A DNA stretch of 64,000 bases, from NCBI GenBank assembly GCA_963920525.1, contig OY986437.1, positions 117,783,715 to 117,847,714 on the forward strand. Reading direction: 5' to 3'. This document shows, in pieces, positions 34,493-44,998 of the stretch (positions are counted from its first letter, which is position 1; each line of letters starts with the position of its first letter). The notes under the pieces are model-generated. The model was not told where the DNA came from, made no database searches, and saw only the letters and a list, made by a program, of their open reading frames with translations. Position numbers and translations under genes: made by a program. Source of the DNA: Dichetophora obliterata (lineage: Eukaryota; Arthropoda; Insecta; Diptera; Sciomyzidae).

Positions 34493-34778
34493 ATAATAAA
34501 TAACAAGGTCATTTAGGAAAAAACTTTAATAAAAAATTATTAAAAACTTATTATTTTATTATATCATTTATGAGAAACATTTTAATCTTATTAGTTTCAG
34601 CAATTTCTACATAAATTCATTAACCATCATGATCAAATCGTCTGCACTGTTTCACAAATGTAATCTTTTTTCGTAAATGTTTCGTAAATGTTTCGTAAGC
34701 TTTTTTGTATTAGTAAAAATGGAAGGCATTGGCTAGAGATAATGAAAAAAATGGTTGAGGCGAAGAAAGAACAATTTA

Positions 34779-35637
34779 CAGTGAAGCCCATTTTTGTCCG
34801 CCCAACAGAGGTGTCCGCTTAATAGAGAGGCTGAGTTTTACATCTTTAAATTTTGTTATAGATTAATGAGAAAATGTTAAAGGAAATTTTTTCAATGCAA
34901 AATACATTTATTGTATATATGTATTTAACAAAATCGCGCATTATATTGTATTCTTTTAACGCATATGTGTTTAAAATAAAAAAAATTCAGTTCATATCAT
35001 GAAAAATAGTATGTAATTGACAAACTTTAACATTTAGGGCCAATTTTTCAGTGCGAGTTTAAGAACTAGTCAAATTATACTGAGGTTAACTCACCAAAAT
35101 TGGACGATTAAATTGGGTTTAACTAGATATTTTAGCATTCGTTGAAGTTAAATTGAGTTAGATTGTCATATAATGTGTTTATTTTTTGCCTTAACCGAGT
35201 TTAAACGTCCAATTTTGCTGAGCTAACCTCAGTTTAATTTGAGTAGAGTTTAAACCTGCACTGAAAAATTGGCCCTAATACATGTATAATTCATGACTTA
35301 AGAAATTCAGAAATCGTCGATTGACGTAAGTTTTTTTGTTTTTCTTTAAAAAAAAAACGATTTTGCATATGTGACCTTCTCAGAGAAAAGGAACCAAGTG
35401 TGTCAAAAAACGGGTTTGGACTTAAAAGTGGATTCTGGTACCTGAAAGGGTGTAGAATGAGATGAAATGAGTTAGATTTCTGATAAAAATTTATTGTCCG
35501 CGTCCGCTCAAGAGAGGGTCCGCTTAAAAAAGGTTAATTTGTTCGAAAAAGCGGACGAAAAACTTGGTCGTGGAAAAACTGTCCGCTGAAGAGAAGTGTC
35601 CGCTTAAGAGAGGTGTCCGTTAGTAGAGGTTTTACTG
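34779..35637. mobile_element. pogo/Tigger-like MITE, itself interrupted
   Basis: The left end CAGTGAAGCC and the complement of the right end, CAGTAAAACCTCTACTAAC, are flanked by TA on both sides. Repeats of GTGTCCGCTTAA-AGAG occur near both ends, a pattern I associate with pogo/Tigger-type ends. There is no transposase. MITE-1 copy 2 lies inside (35035-35278), so net length is about 615 bp. The superfamily call is by end pattern only. Confidence 0.65.
35035..35278. mobile_element. MITE-1, copy 2
   Basis: Termini TTAGGGCCAATTTTTCAGTG and CACTGAAAAATTGGCCCTAA form perfect inverted repeats; shorter arms follow. It matches copy 1 at 2859-3102 over its length, including GAGTTTAAAC-GTCCAATTTTG blocks. 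It lies inside the pogo-like MITE. Confidence 0.85.
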
Positions 35638-36261
35638 TATTAAATTTGTTTATTAATTACTTAATTACATAATTACAGAACAACTTAATTACGTAATTAC
35701 CCAAATAAATTCCAATGGAAATTTTAGTAACGTAACGCCCATAACGTAACGCCAGATAAAAAATCCTAATAAAAAAAAACCAGAAAATATGTTTAAATTT
35801 GATCACTTGGAAAATAAACTTATGTTATTTAAAACCTTCTAAAAAAAAGTTTTATACAAAAAGTCTTGCCCAATGCAAAGAGTTTATTAAATTTTGTAAT
35901 CCAAGTCTGAAATCACTTCCGTTTTTTGTAACGTAACTCCAGCACATATTTTTGCTTATATCTTTAGATCCTACTTTTACGCAAATTAAATTACTACGCA
36001 AATATAAAGAATTTTTTAAAAATTAGACTTCTTCATTCTATTTTTTTAATAATTATTCGTACAAATCGTCCGCAACGCCAGTTTGGAAATGTCCAAATGG
36101 AATTAGTTTTGACAGGAACGCTTTATGCCACATTCGGTCAAACGCCTTAAAAATATCCAAAGCAACAAGCTTGTTCTCTCCGAAAATGTGAACACATCAG
36201 ATCAACAGTACGCCCTACGGAAACCATATTGACGATCACTCAGCAGTTAGTTGTGCTCCAG

Positions 36262-36398
36262 TAGTGGAATTCAAAAAGTTTAACGATAATAATCGTTGTC
36301 GTTATCGGTGGTTGTGCGTGCCACTTTCATATAAAATGACATTTGTAGCTAACTAACTATAACGAAAATCGTCGTTAAGGCGTTTGGGAATTCCACTA
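36262..36398. mobile_element. 137-bp MITE with 3-bp CAG duplication
   Basis: Ends TAGTGGAATTC and GAATTCCACTA are perfect inverted repeats flanked by CAG on both sides (36259-36261 and 36399-36401). The interior carries further complementary ACGATAATAATCG/ACGAAAATCGTCGTTA segments. It interrupts the LINE-3 RT. A 3-bp duplication is compatible with PIF/Harbinger-type insertion, though the CAG target is not the usual TWA. Confidence 0.75.
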
Positions 36399-36399
36399 C

Positions 36400-37025
36400 A
36401 GGTAGTTCATAATGTTCGTGGCATCGCCATATTTAGGTACTGGCTGGACATTTGGGCCTTCCCTTCCAACAACATGGAAATACTCCTGTTCTGTAGGAAA
36501 TGTTAAAAAGGTTGCTTAAAGATCGAGCCAGCGAAAAAGAACACATTTTAAGAACAATTGGCGCTATTCTATCCAGCCGAGATGCTTTGTTTATGTTGAG
36601 ATTTGTAAGGAGCCTTCCAACTTCCCTCGTTCGAAAGTAAATTTCTTGCATTGCAGAAGATCTACCCTTAATAAAAGACAGTAGCTGATTGTTATCCGAG
36701 GGAGTGACATTTTATGCAAACAATCCAGCCAATATTTTTGCTTTATCAGCCGAGTCAGTAAAGATTTGGTCATTTTTTTAAAGAGTTGGAATCGATGACA
36801 ATGTGTCATTTTATACTCTTTTAACAAATGTTCAACAATTTTGACTCACTTTGGGAACGCCAATTTTGAAAAGCTTCTTCTGTACCCATGACTGCAATCC
36901 TGCAAGTCTCATTAAAACACGAGTGATCCTTTGGTTTAATATTTCTCATCTTATTAAGAATGGAAGACCGCATACCCAATAAAATTATTTCTTGGGTATT
37001 TCGATGCCGCGACATTGACATTTCT
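36400..37025 (-). pseudogene. LINE-3 linker and early RT domain, broken
   Basis: A block at 36821-37021 contains SCFNETCRIA and EAFQNWRSQS, like the linker between endonuclease and RT in Jockey/CR1-type ORF2. A frameshift leads into 36433-36651, with NINKASRLDRIAPIVLKMC and RTGVFPCCWKG matching RT segments before the palm. The endonuclease upstream is missing or unrecognisable. Multiple frames are used, so it is a pseudogene. It continues in the same strand order into the FKAFD block below the MITE. Confidence 0.7.
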
Positions 37026-37170
37026 ATCAGCGAAACATAATTACCAATTGAAGTTGTGATTAAAATTTTTAACGCAGTCCAATTTGCATTTCCATAAAAC
37101 CATGCAGTCCTCTTCGAAAGTTGTAACAGGAATACTTAAATAAATTGACAATGATATTTCTATATTTGGA

Positions 37171-37739
37171 TATGTGCATCGCAAAGATCACGTAAATACA
37201 AAATATTATTTATTTTTGATGCAGAATTTATATTTTGTTTCTCTTCTTACAATATTTTTCGTAGAAAACTTTTTAAGTGAACGAAAAATTTTAGAGCACG
37301 AAACTAAAAGTTACTTTTGAAATAAGCAACGATATTGTTCTGTCGTCCTTTAGATTTTTCAGCCGTCAAAATGATTCCGCCCATTCGAAAAATTTGGCAA
37401 TTGATAACCCTAATTTTTTATTAAATAATACCTTATATTAAGTCAGAAAGACCAAAAATGCATTAATTGCATTACGTTCTTAGTTTTTTAAATTACCGCC
37501 AATGACATGCCCATGTTAAAGTTAAACTTTCCGTTACCCAAAAAGTAATCGATTGCACAAGTTTTCTGCAATATTTTAATCATTGTCTGTAAGCGAAGTT
37601 TTTGCTGGTTAGTTTTCCTAAACTAAGCTAGTTAATCGCTCGTCAAACTAGTTTATTGATTTATATTGAGTTTCTTTATAAATTAGCTATGAAAATATTT
37701 TGCCGCCCTAAAATGTTGCCTCCCTAGGCCCGGGCCTCA
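37171..37739. other. Unassigned sequence
   Basis: AT-rich, with no frame or repeat end that I can support. Confidence 0.3.
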
Positions 37740-38040
37740 CGGCGTTACTTCATTATTATACATTATAACAACCAAAAAAGAAAAATTAAATAAATCCCAA
37801 TTTCAATGAAATAACGCCCAAAAATTAGTAATGAAATGACGGAACGCCGAAAGTTTTGGGCTTTATTTCATTGTAATTGGGCTGTATTTCATTTTTCTAT
37901 TTTGGGCCTTACTTCATTATTATTCATTACGACGGCCAAAAAAGAAAAATTAAAGAAAGCCCAAAAATCTTAGTCTTTATTGCATTTTAATATCTAAGAA
38001 ATAAGGCCCAAAAAAGATACGAAATTAAGCCCAAAATTTT
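37740..38040. repeat. Degenerate repeats with GAAATAACGCCCAAAAA motif
   Basis: Several copies of a motif like GAAATAANGCCCAAAA occur on one strand and TTTTGGGC-TTATTTCAT on the other, indicating a degenerate foldback or inverted array. Related in style to 25840-26165. Confidence 0.45.
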
Positions 38041-38236
38041 CCATGTATCGCTATTTAGTTGGCTGATTCTTTTAAGGCCAACAATAACATGGTCATATTT
38101 AGATTTATATCTTTTTCAATTTTTTTATTTCTATTTACATTACAAAACGGGTATTAAGAGAAGGGCTTTGCTATTAATAACTCATTTTGTGTGAACTATT
38201 TTGCATCGAAATGTTAGATCAATTTCAAATTCAATT

Positions 38237-38440
38237 CAGAAGTACTGTAAACAGCGAGGCCTGTGTTGAACTTACTGAGGGTTTTAATCCCTAAGCTGAG
38301 GCCGAAGGTCGCCTATTAAAAAGAGAATTATATCCAGAAGTACTGTAGACAGCGAGGCATGTGTTGAACTTAATGAGGGTTGTAATCCCTAAACTGAGGC
38401 CAAAGGTCACCTATTAAAAAGAGAATTATATCCAGAAGTA
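38237..38440. repeat. 98-bp tandem duplication
   Basis: Two units start at 38237 and 38335 with CAGAAGTACTGTA-ACAGCG, and a third is cut after a few bases at 38433. Units differ at about nine positions. The unit is GC-richer than its flanks (GAGGCCGAAGGTCGCC). Confidence 0.85.
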
Positions 38441-38500
38441 TATAATTATATCCTATTAAAAAGATAATTATATTAGAGAGAATATATAATATATATATAC

Positions 38501-39044
38501 TAGGTCTGTTCCCGTACTCTAAAGTTTTAGTCCAATTTACCTGTTTTGCAGGTCTTAGTCCGAAAAGCGTTCCTGTACTTGAAAAAATGGTAAAAGAGAG
38601 TGCAGTCGAGAGAGTAAAAAATTTCCCCTCACTGTCAAAAGTTGCAAGTTTTAGTCTGAGAAATTTCTTCTGGTAAAAATGGTAAAAGTGTCAACATGCT
38701 TAAAATCAACTGTTTACAAGTTAGCAAGGAAATTGCAAAACATAAAAAGTTGTTTGAAATAAATAAAAACAATTGGAATGGAAACCAAAAGCATGCTAAA
38801 TTATAAAAAAACTAAATGTTAATGCTTATTTGAGAATTAATTTAAAAATTGTAATACATATGAATGTGACAATTTTTCTTCATTTCGTCAAATGATTTTA
38901 CTTGACAGTTTACACAATTTTAGTCCGAAAAACGTTCCCGTACTTTTTTGTATTTTTATGTATTTTTGAGAGATTTTTTCTTATTCTCACGCTTTTGACA
39001 GTTTTAACATTTTAAGTCCAAAAAGTACGGGAACTTAAGTCCTA
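38501..39044. mobile_element. TIR element with TTCCCGTACT motif
   Basis: The left end TAGGTCTGTTCCCGTACT and a right end AGTACGGGAACTTAAGTCCTA form inverted repeats. The motif TTAGTCCGAAAA-CGTTCC is repeated internally near both ends. About 544 bp, no open frame, embedded in TA-rich DNA that hides any target duplication. Confidence 0.7.
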
Positions 39045-40224
39045 TTATATTAAGAGAAAAATTTATGAAAAAAATTAATGCGAATGTAACGTCCGAGCGC
39101 TAGGATTTACCCATATTCATAAAACAGCTTTGGCGAATTTTTATTATTTTTATTTGGTACAAAGATAAAAATGTATAAAACCCCCCTTAGGGTCTAGAAA
39201 GTATAAAAATCTAATATTTATTAGCATTAAAGCAACTAAAACGCAACAGCGTAAAAATTGCAAACCACTTAAATTTTGAACTGAATTGAGACCTATGCGT
39301 TCAGATCATAGATAATATGAGGACTTCGCCATAGATTGCGATTTTATGTACGGGCAGGGTTTCAATGGTGCAGCTGTCATGAATGGTACACTACAAGGAG
39401 CACAAGCGTAAGTAGAAGAAGAAAAGCTACAGGTTGCTGTTATTAAAGCTTAAGACGTCGCAACCGAATTTCGAAATACCACAATATCGCCTCTCGCATT
39501 TTAACTTGTAAAACTAATAAAAACTTTTGATTTTCAAATTGCTATTTATGTGGTCGCAGTTCCAACTAAATACATTTGTTATCAAGATTGTCCATTCACA
39601 TTTTTTTTTTGTTTTTTTCCCAAAAATTAATAACTAGAACAGAAAAATTTAATAAGCGTATTAATAACTAATTTAGTTGTAGAGTTTAGTTTAGAATTTA
39701 ACACAACAATAAAATAAGCATAAGAAGTTTTTACAGAAATATGAATTTCACTATGCACGTAAGAGCGCTATGTCGGGCTCAATACGTTCACATTCTTCGT
39801 CGGTTTCTCATTGTAGTATTTAGGATTCATTGAGGACTTTATTATTCCCTTTTGTTCAAATATCTTCAAAAGTAATTTTTAAGTATGCATATTTAGGCCC
39901 TTTTAAACAGAAACATAAACTTTTATGCACAAAGTATTGGAAAAATTTACAATTTTCTTATTTTTTTTTTTCAGCCGGGGGGCTCAACCGGTGCCAACTA
40001 CAAGTATAACATAAAGTAACGGCAAGTTAATCGATGTTAAGGAGTGAAGAGGAGAAGGAAAGGGCAAGGGCCGTCACAAAACAAACGTTAATTGTGCAAA
40101 GAACATATGAGACAAGATCCCGCTCTTAAGAAACGAAGAAAGTAGAGAGTGAAAAAATAGCACAAGAGAAAAACACAAGCAATAAAAAGAACGCTGAGCC
40201 GTTTGCACACACGCATAGATAGAA
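39045..40224. other. Upstream region of the Gypsy relic
   Basis: No LTR could be identified. A T-run followed by CAGCCGGGGGGCTCAACCGG near 39970 may mark a leader or splice boundary. A 12-bp block, AGGATTTACCCA (39106), is inverted near 42420 (TGGGTAAATCCT without perfect context), see findings. Confidence 0.3.
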
Positions 40225-42355
40225 ATGGATGAAGTAAAGATAAAGATGGACGAAAACAACAAAAGTTTACAAGATTTAATTGAGTTAATGGAATTGAAAC
40301 TAAGAGTAGATGAAGTTAGCCAAAATAGAGCAGAGATTTCAGTAGAAAGTTTTGCAAAGATTGTTGGTGATTTTGATGGTGAGTCGGTTCCTGTTGAACA
40401 TTGGTTCGACAACTTTGAGCACAACGCAGTGGCGTACAAATTAAATACTCAGCAGAAATATGTTCACGCTCGTGCCAAAATGACTCACACAGCAAAATTT
40501 TTTCTGGAAACGATAGTCGTGAGCTCGTACATTGATTTGCGGAACGCGGTGGTGGAGGAGTTTAAGTGCTCAATGAGCAGCGCAGAGCTACACAAGAGAT
40601 TGTCACAAAAAAAAAAGTAAAGAAAAGAGTTTCCATGAATACATGCTAAGCTTGCGAAAAATAGCAGCACTAGGTAACATAGAAGTCAGCTCCTTTCTAA
40701 GGTATGTGGTTGATGGCCTCAGCATTAAGAGCGAATTCAAATACAACATGTACAGCTCCAAGTCATTACATGAGCTGAAAGTAAAATACGACTTGTATGA
40801 GTGTTTGTGCGAAAAAGAGGAATCTGAAAAAAATTTGTTAAACATAGTGGGACGATGAAAGATGTTTGCCTGTCAAAAGTGTATCGGTGCTTTAATTGCG
40901 GTTCAACTGACCATCTGCGAAGAAATTGCCGCAATATTACCAAATGTTTTAAGTGTAAAGGAGTAGGCCATATAGCCAAAGATTGTCAGGGCACTTCGAT
41001 AGGCGTAAGGGTTGTTACCGATGAAAGGTGTTTGGTGGATACGGGCGCTGATGTTTCTATTATAAAAAACACAGTGTATAGCAAGTTAAACAACGTGGTT
41101 TTGCAGAAATGTCATTCTACGCTACGTGGTATTGGTAACGCTCAAACGTTGCCAAATGGTATTATCGAAGGAACCGTACTTATTGACGGCTTTATGATGC
41201 AGCACAAATTTGTGGTCATGCAGGATGATAAAATCGAGTTCGACGCTTTGATTGGATACGATTTCACCAGAAAGTTTTTTTCACGTCGGACGAAAAGGGC
41301 TTCAGGTTTACGCCGGTAGCAGCGGGGGAGCAACAAACCGAAACAAAACAGATAAGTATTTATAACATTGTTAAAACCAATAATGATATAAAAGCTCCTT
41401 CACAGTTTCAACCGCTGATCCGGTCGCTGATTGATAAGTACCAACCAAGAAAACCACCTGCTGTCTGTCCAGTAGCGATGAAAATTGTAACCGATGGACG
41501 AAATCGCGCCATTTCGTCAACAACCAAGTCAGCATCCTCCAGTAGAAAGTGATGTTGTCAAGATCCAGGTCGATGAATGGCTGAAGCAGAGGATAATCAC
41601 ATTTTGCCAGCAGAGTTGTCGTAGTCAAGAAAAAAGACGGCACATATAGAATTTGCGTCGATTATCGCCAATTTAATCGCATGGTGCTTAAGGACTGCTT
41701 CCCGGTTCCGCTGATTGACGACGCCTTTGAAAAACTGCAATCCGCTAAAGTTTTCACCGTGATGGATTTGGAGAACAGTTTTTTCCATGTGCCGATAGAT
41801 GAGGCCAGTCGTAAATACACTGCATTCATCACAAAAGATGGACTTTTTGAGTTCAATAAGGCACCAATTGGGTTCTGCAACTCGCTCGCTGCATTCATAC
41901 GATTTATAAAACATTTTTTTCAAGATCTTATTTGCCAAGATGTAATGCAGTTATACATGGACGACATCATTATTTACGCTCAGTCGGTCGAAGAAAACAA
42001 GGTTCATTTCCTGGGACACACAGTGGAAAGTGGTAAAATTTCGCCAGGACAAGGAAAAATTTGCGCTGTGAGTCAGTTTTCTGTCCCGAAAAATGTAAAA
42101 GCAGTACAGTCGTTTTTGGGATTGAAGGGATTTTTTCAAAAATTCATCTGCGGATACGCACATATTGCCCGCTCTTTAACGCATTTGTTAAAGAAAGAAG
42201 TTTTGTTCAAGATAGGGACACCTGAGTTGAATGCGATTAACCAGTTGAAAGATGCGCTGACGTGTGATCCGGGTTTAAGAATCTACTGCAGAGAAGCGCC
42301 TACAGAGCTGTATTTGGTCTATGGGGGAGCAAATAAATATTTAAAATACATATAA
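40225..42355 (+). pseudogene. Gypsy-family LTR retrotransposon gag-pol relic
   Basis: Gag starts at 40225 with a coiled-coil-rich N-terminus and runs to a 10-A run near 40608-40617, where the frame is lost; it continues in another frame to 40858. Two CCHC zinc knuckles (CFNCG near 40885, CFKCK near 40948) precede the protease motif DTGADVSII (from 41038). After more breaks, RT resumes near 41590 with VVKKKDGTYRICVDY and the YMDDI catalytic box at 41954-41968. About 35-40 residues seem to be missing near 42000, between EENK and HFLGH. The gene ends in the early RNase H region. Integrase, envelope and the 3' end are absent. It is a dead fragment. Confidence 0.85.
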
Positions 42356-42434
42356 AAACACCTTTTGATTTATCGATATCAAAAACTATCAATATTTTTT
42401 TTTAATCAAAACCCCCCCTTGGGTAAATCCTGGC

Positions 42435-44500
42435 TTTGGGGCTGAAATTAAATATACATATTGCAAGTTTATTCAAAATAGTTTTTTATTTTATGCGAAT
42501 AATATATAAACAAGTTTAAAAACTAAAAATTTGTAGTGAAATTGCCTTTCCAAAATTTAAGCAATTATGTCTTTATCTCCAGTACCTTCGAAGTTATAGC
42601 AGAAAACATGGTGCTATTTTTTCCAGATAAATTAACCCATAGCGAGTCAGGGGGTCATTTGCGACCCGGCCTTCCACACAATTTTTTTCTTGTTTTGACC
42701 CAAAAAATACACTCAACAAAAAATAATTGTACCCAGTTCTTTTGTTCTACTCGAAACACTGTGTAGTGAACACTGGTCACTGCTATAGGCCAAAAATAAA
42801 AAAATGTTTGTCAGAAGCTTGGTATTTAATGTGTTACAACTATATAATAATAACCTTTTTAAAAATTTAGTTGTTTTTGTTTTATAATAACCGTACTCCT
42901 TAAGAATAGCTTCAAAAGAGTGAGCATTTAATTAGTTGGTTCTTGAAGTGTGAGCTGGTTGAAAGTGTGGTGCAAATTTGAAAAAATTTAAAAAATATAA
43001 ATACATTTTTTGTTCAATAAATCTAAATGAATATTGAAAAATAGATATCAGCTTAATTTTGCAACATTTTGCAAGTTCTTTACTTGTAGTGCACTTTTTT
43101 TAAAATTCTGTGTATTCTTGTCAATATAATTAAATTTCAGGTGAAATTTTAGTTGTGTTTCCCCCGGATTCCCCTATTGAAATTTTTTTCTTAATTTTAG
43201 CCAAAGTTTTAAGATTTTAATCTGTTTATATCAGCTGCTCGTTTCTGCCTGTGGTTGTGTTATCTCCCACAGACCAAACAAGCAAGCTGGTTGTTTTTGC
43301 TTCCACTTTAAATTGTTTAGTGTTTTTATAGCGTTAATTTATTTTTGTGTTGCTATGTTGTTGTTATGCTTGTAACAAAATGTGTTTTCTCTATTTTATT
43401 TTTTTTCTAGGCTTTATTTAATTTTATTCTTTTATGCATTGTTTTTGATATAGGTACATTAGACATGTTCTTCGTTATATGGATATTTTTCAAAATGCGT
43501 TATAGATTTTTTTGATTGGGCTAGGATTTTTTCCTTTCTATCTTAAAATTACCTGTAGAAAATTTTAAGACAGTTGGATAATTAAAAGTCAAGACGGACA
43601 TCGATTGAAAGTTGAAAAAATAGAAAAAATTCGTATTTTATTGAATAAAATTATGATAAAAAACACGATTTTTTTGGAGAAATGAGAATTTTGTCTTTCT
43701 CTAAATTATATAACCTTTCCAATAAGATACAAAACTGAATACATATTTGAAATTTCTGAGCTATAGCTTTTTCTATAAATTTAACTATGTTTGTTATTAA
43801 GCATTCTCTTTACTAAATAAATCATTAAATTAATTTAAGACCAAAAATTTCCTTTGAACATATGGCATATGTCTGTTAGTTAATACTTATATAATTAAAT
43901 TAAGCACGATTTTGTGTATGTTGGCAATTTGTTTTTAAGTACTGCTTCTCTTCTTCGTAAGAATTTTTGTTTAAATCTTTTTTAAATTTCACGACTCTTT
44001 CAGCAGAGTCATTTATTACGAATACCTCGCAGCAAAAAGTACGACACTTTTGAAAATTGTCTTATGATTCTGATGTTGAAGGATGATGTTCTGAAAATTC
44101 TGAGGATATATTAAAGCTAGCGAGGAATTAATTCATGTGTCTTTTTCAACAAGAAATATTTTACATTTGGCTCAGTTGATTTTATGCATTCAGTAATTTT
44201 TTTCTTTGACATGGATAGGAACATGTGAGTCAAACAATGATAAAGCTATTGTTTCTTCGGACAAACATAAAAGATATTGTTTAATTTTCCTTGCGTACAC
44301 TTCAATTTTAAACTGAATTGCAACCTATGCTTTAAGATGAGCAAGTCACATCGCAACGCAACATTGAAAAATTCATAACAACATAAATACATTTTAATTG
44401 AAGCTATGTTAAATAGATACAAGAAATTAAGGTAGTTAAAGCGATTCGAGTGATGAAAATGTTATTTCTTTTTTTTATACGCGAGAACTTAACGTCAGAA
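42435..44500. other. Stretch without recognisable genes
   Basis: AT-rich. TTAACCCATAGCGAGTCAGG at 42632 followed by GGGTCATTTGCGACCC looks like a piggyBac-type end, but no matching right end was found. The remainder shows no element or exon. Confidence 0.35.
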
Positions 44501-44513
44501 TAGAATTTGTGTG

Positions 44514-44761
44514 CATCCTTACATAAGGAACAATATAAACTGCAGATTATTCGTCGCAGCAAAAGAACGGCAGCAAACTGATGTCAAACAAAACAAAATA
44601 TGCAACACGAAATCGCCGATTAAAATTGCAGCAAGCAACTGGTCGCGAACGTGTTGCCAACTTGTTGTGCATTTGTTGCTTCATATGAAGGCTAAATACA
44701 TTGGTTAGCAACTTTTGTAGCAGTTGCATTATTTTTCAATTGCTCCATATGTAAAAGGCCT
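44514..44761. mobile_element. Possible MITE
   Basis: CCTTACATAAGGAACAAT near the left is partly complementary to ATTGCTCCATATGTAAAAGG at the right. The interior has several GCAAC/GTTGC words in opposing orientations. Similarity between the ends is moderate, so this is tentative. Confidence 0.35.
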
Positions 44762-44824
44762 AACAATTTAATGAAGCAATGATTTTTATGTTTGGTTTTT
44801 TTTTTTTGGCTACTTTATAAATTT

Positions 44825-44992
44825 GAATTTTAATAACTTTTAGAAGTGGTTTGAAAAAATTAAGGATGTAAGATTTTAAGTTAAACATGTAGCTTTATAT
44901 AAGTGAAAGAATTACTAAAATTGGTTTAGTAGTTTTTAAGATTAGCGTCGTCGCAGATACGTGAGAAGCCTTTTATATTATAGTATAGATTT
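44825..44992 (+). repeat. Possible 3' end of a non-autonomous or RTE-type repeat
   Basis: The stretch ending GAGAAGCCTTTTATATTATA followed by GTATAGAT has the look of a repeat 3' terminus common in insect genomes. No coding part is attached. The class is uncertain. Confidence 0.25.
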
Positions 44993-44998
44993 ATACAC

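Larger units (their letters stand above)
34184..36045 (-). repeat. Rep-A, copy B (inside LINE-3)
   Basis: Inverted relative to copy A at 11045-12745. It starts with GCATTTCCAGAAAAAAGTCT and is interrupted by a palindromic element (34222-34492) and a pogo-like MITE (34779-35637). The right part includes GTAACGTAACGCC, TAAACTTATGTTATTT and ATTACTACGCAAATATAAAG, complementary to copy A. Net length is about 730 bp. Its position between consecutive RT motifs of the minus-strand LINE shows it was an insertion. Confidence 0.7.
33700..37170 (-). mobile_element. Minus-strand non-LTR retrotransposon, heavily interrupted (LINE-3 of window)
   Basis: Reading from high to low coordinates: a linker block near 37020-36830, RT blocks near 36650-36430, VALDIFKAFD near 36155-36130, then after a gap of about 1.86 kb RPIRVVVEGVSS, GVLQGSV and YSFADD near 34160-33950. 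The gap is filled by Rep-A copy B and its own insertions. A 137-bp MITE also interrupts the RT at 36262-36398. The order of RT motifs on both sides shows this is one element. Confidence 0.75.

Noticed and set aside
42632..42680. Fourth piggyBac-type insertion
   Set aside because: TTAACCC and a GGGTC-GACCC palindrome are suggestive, but no right terminus or second TTAA end was found.
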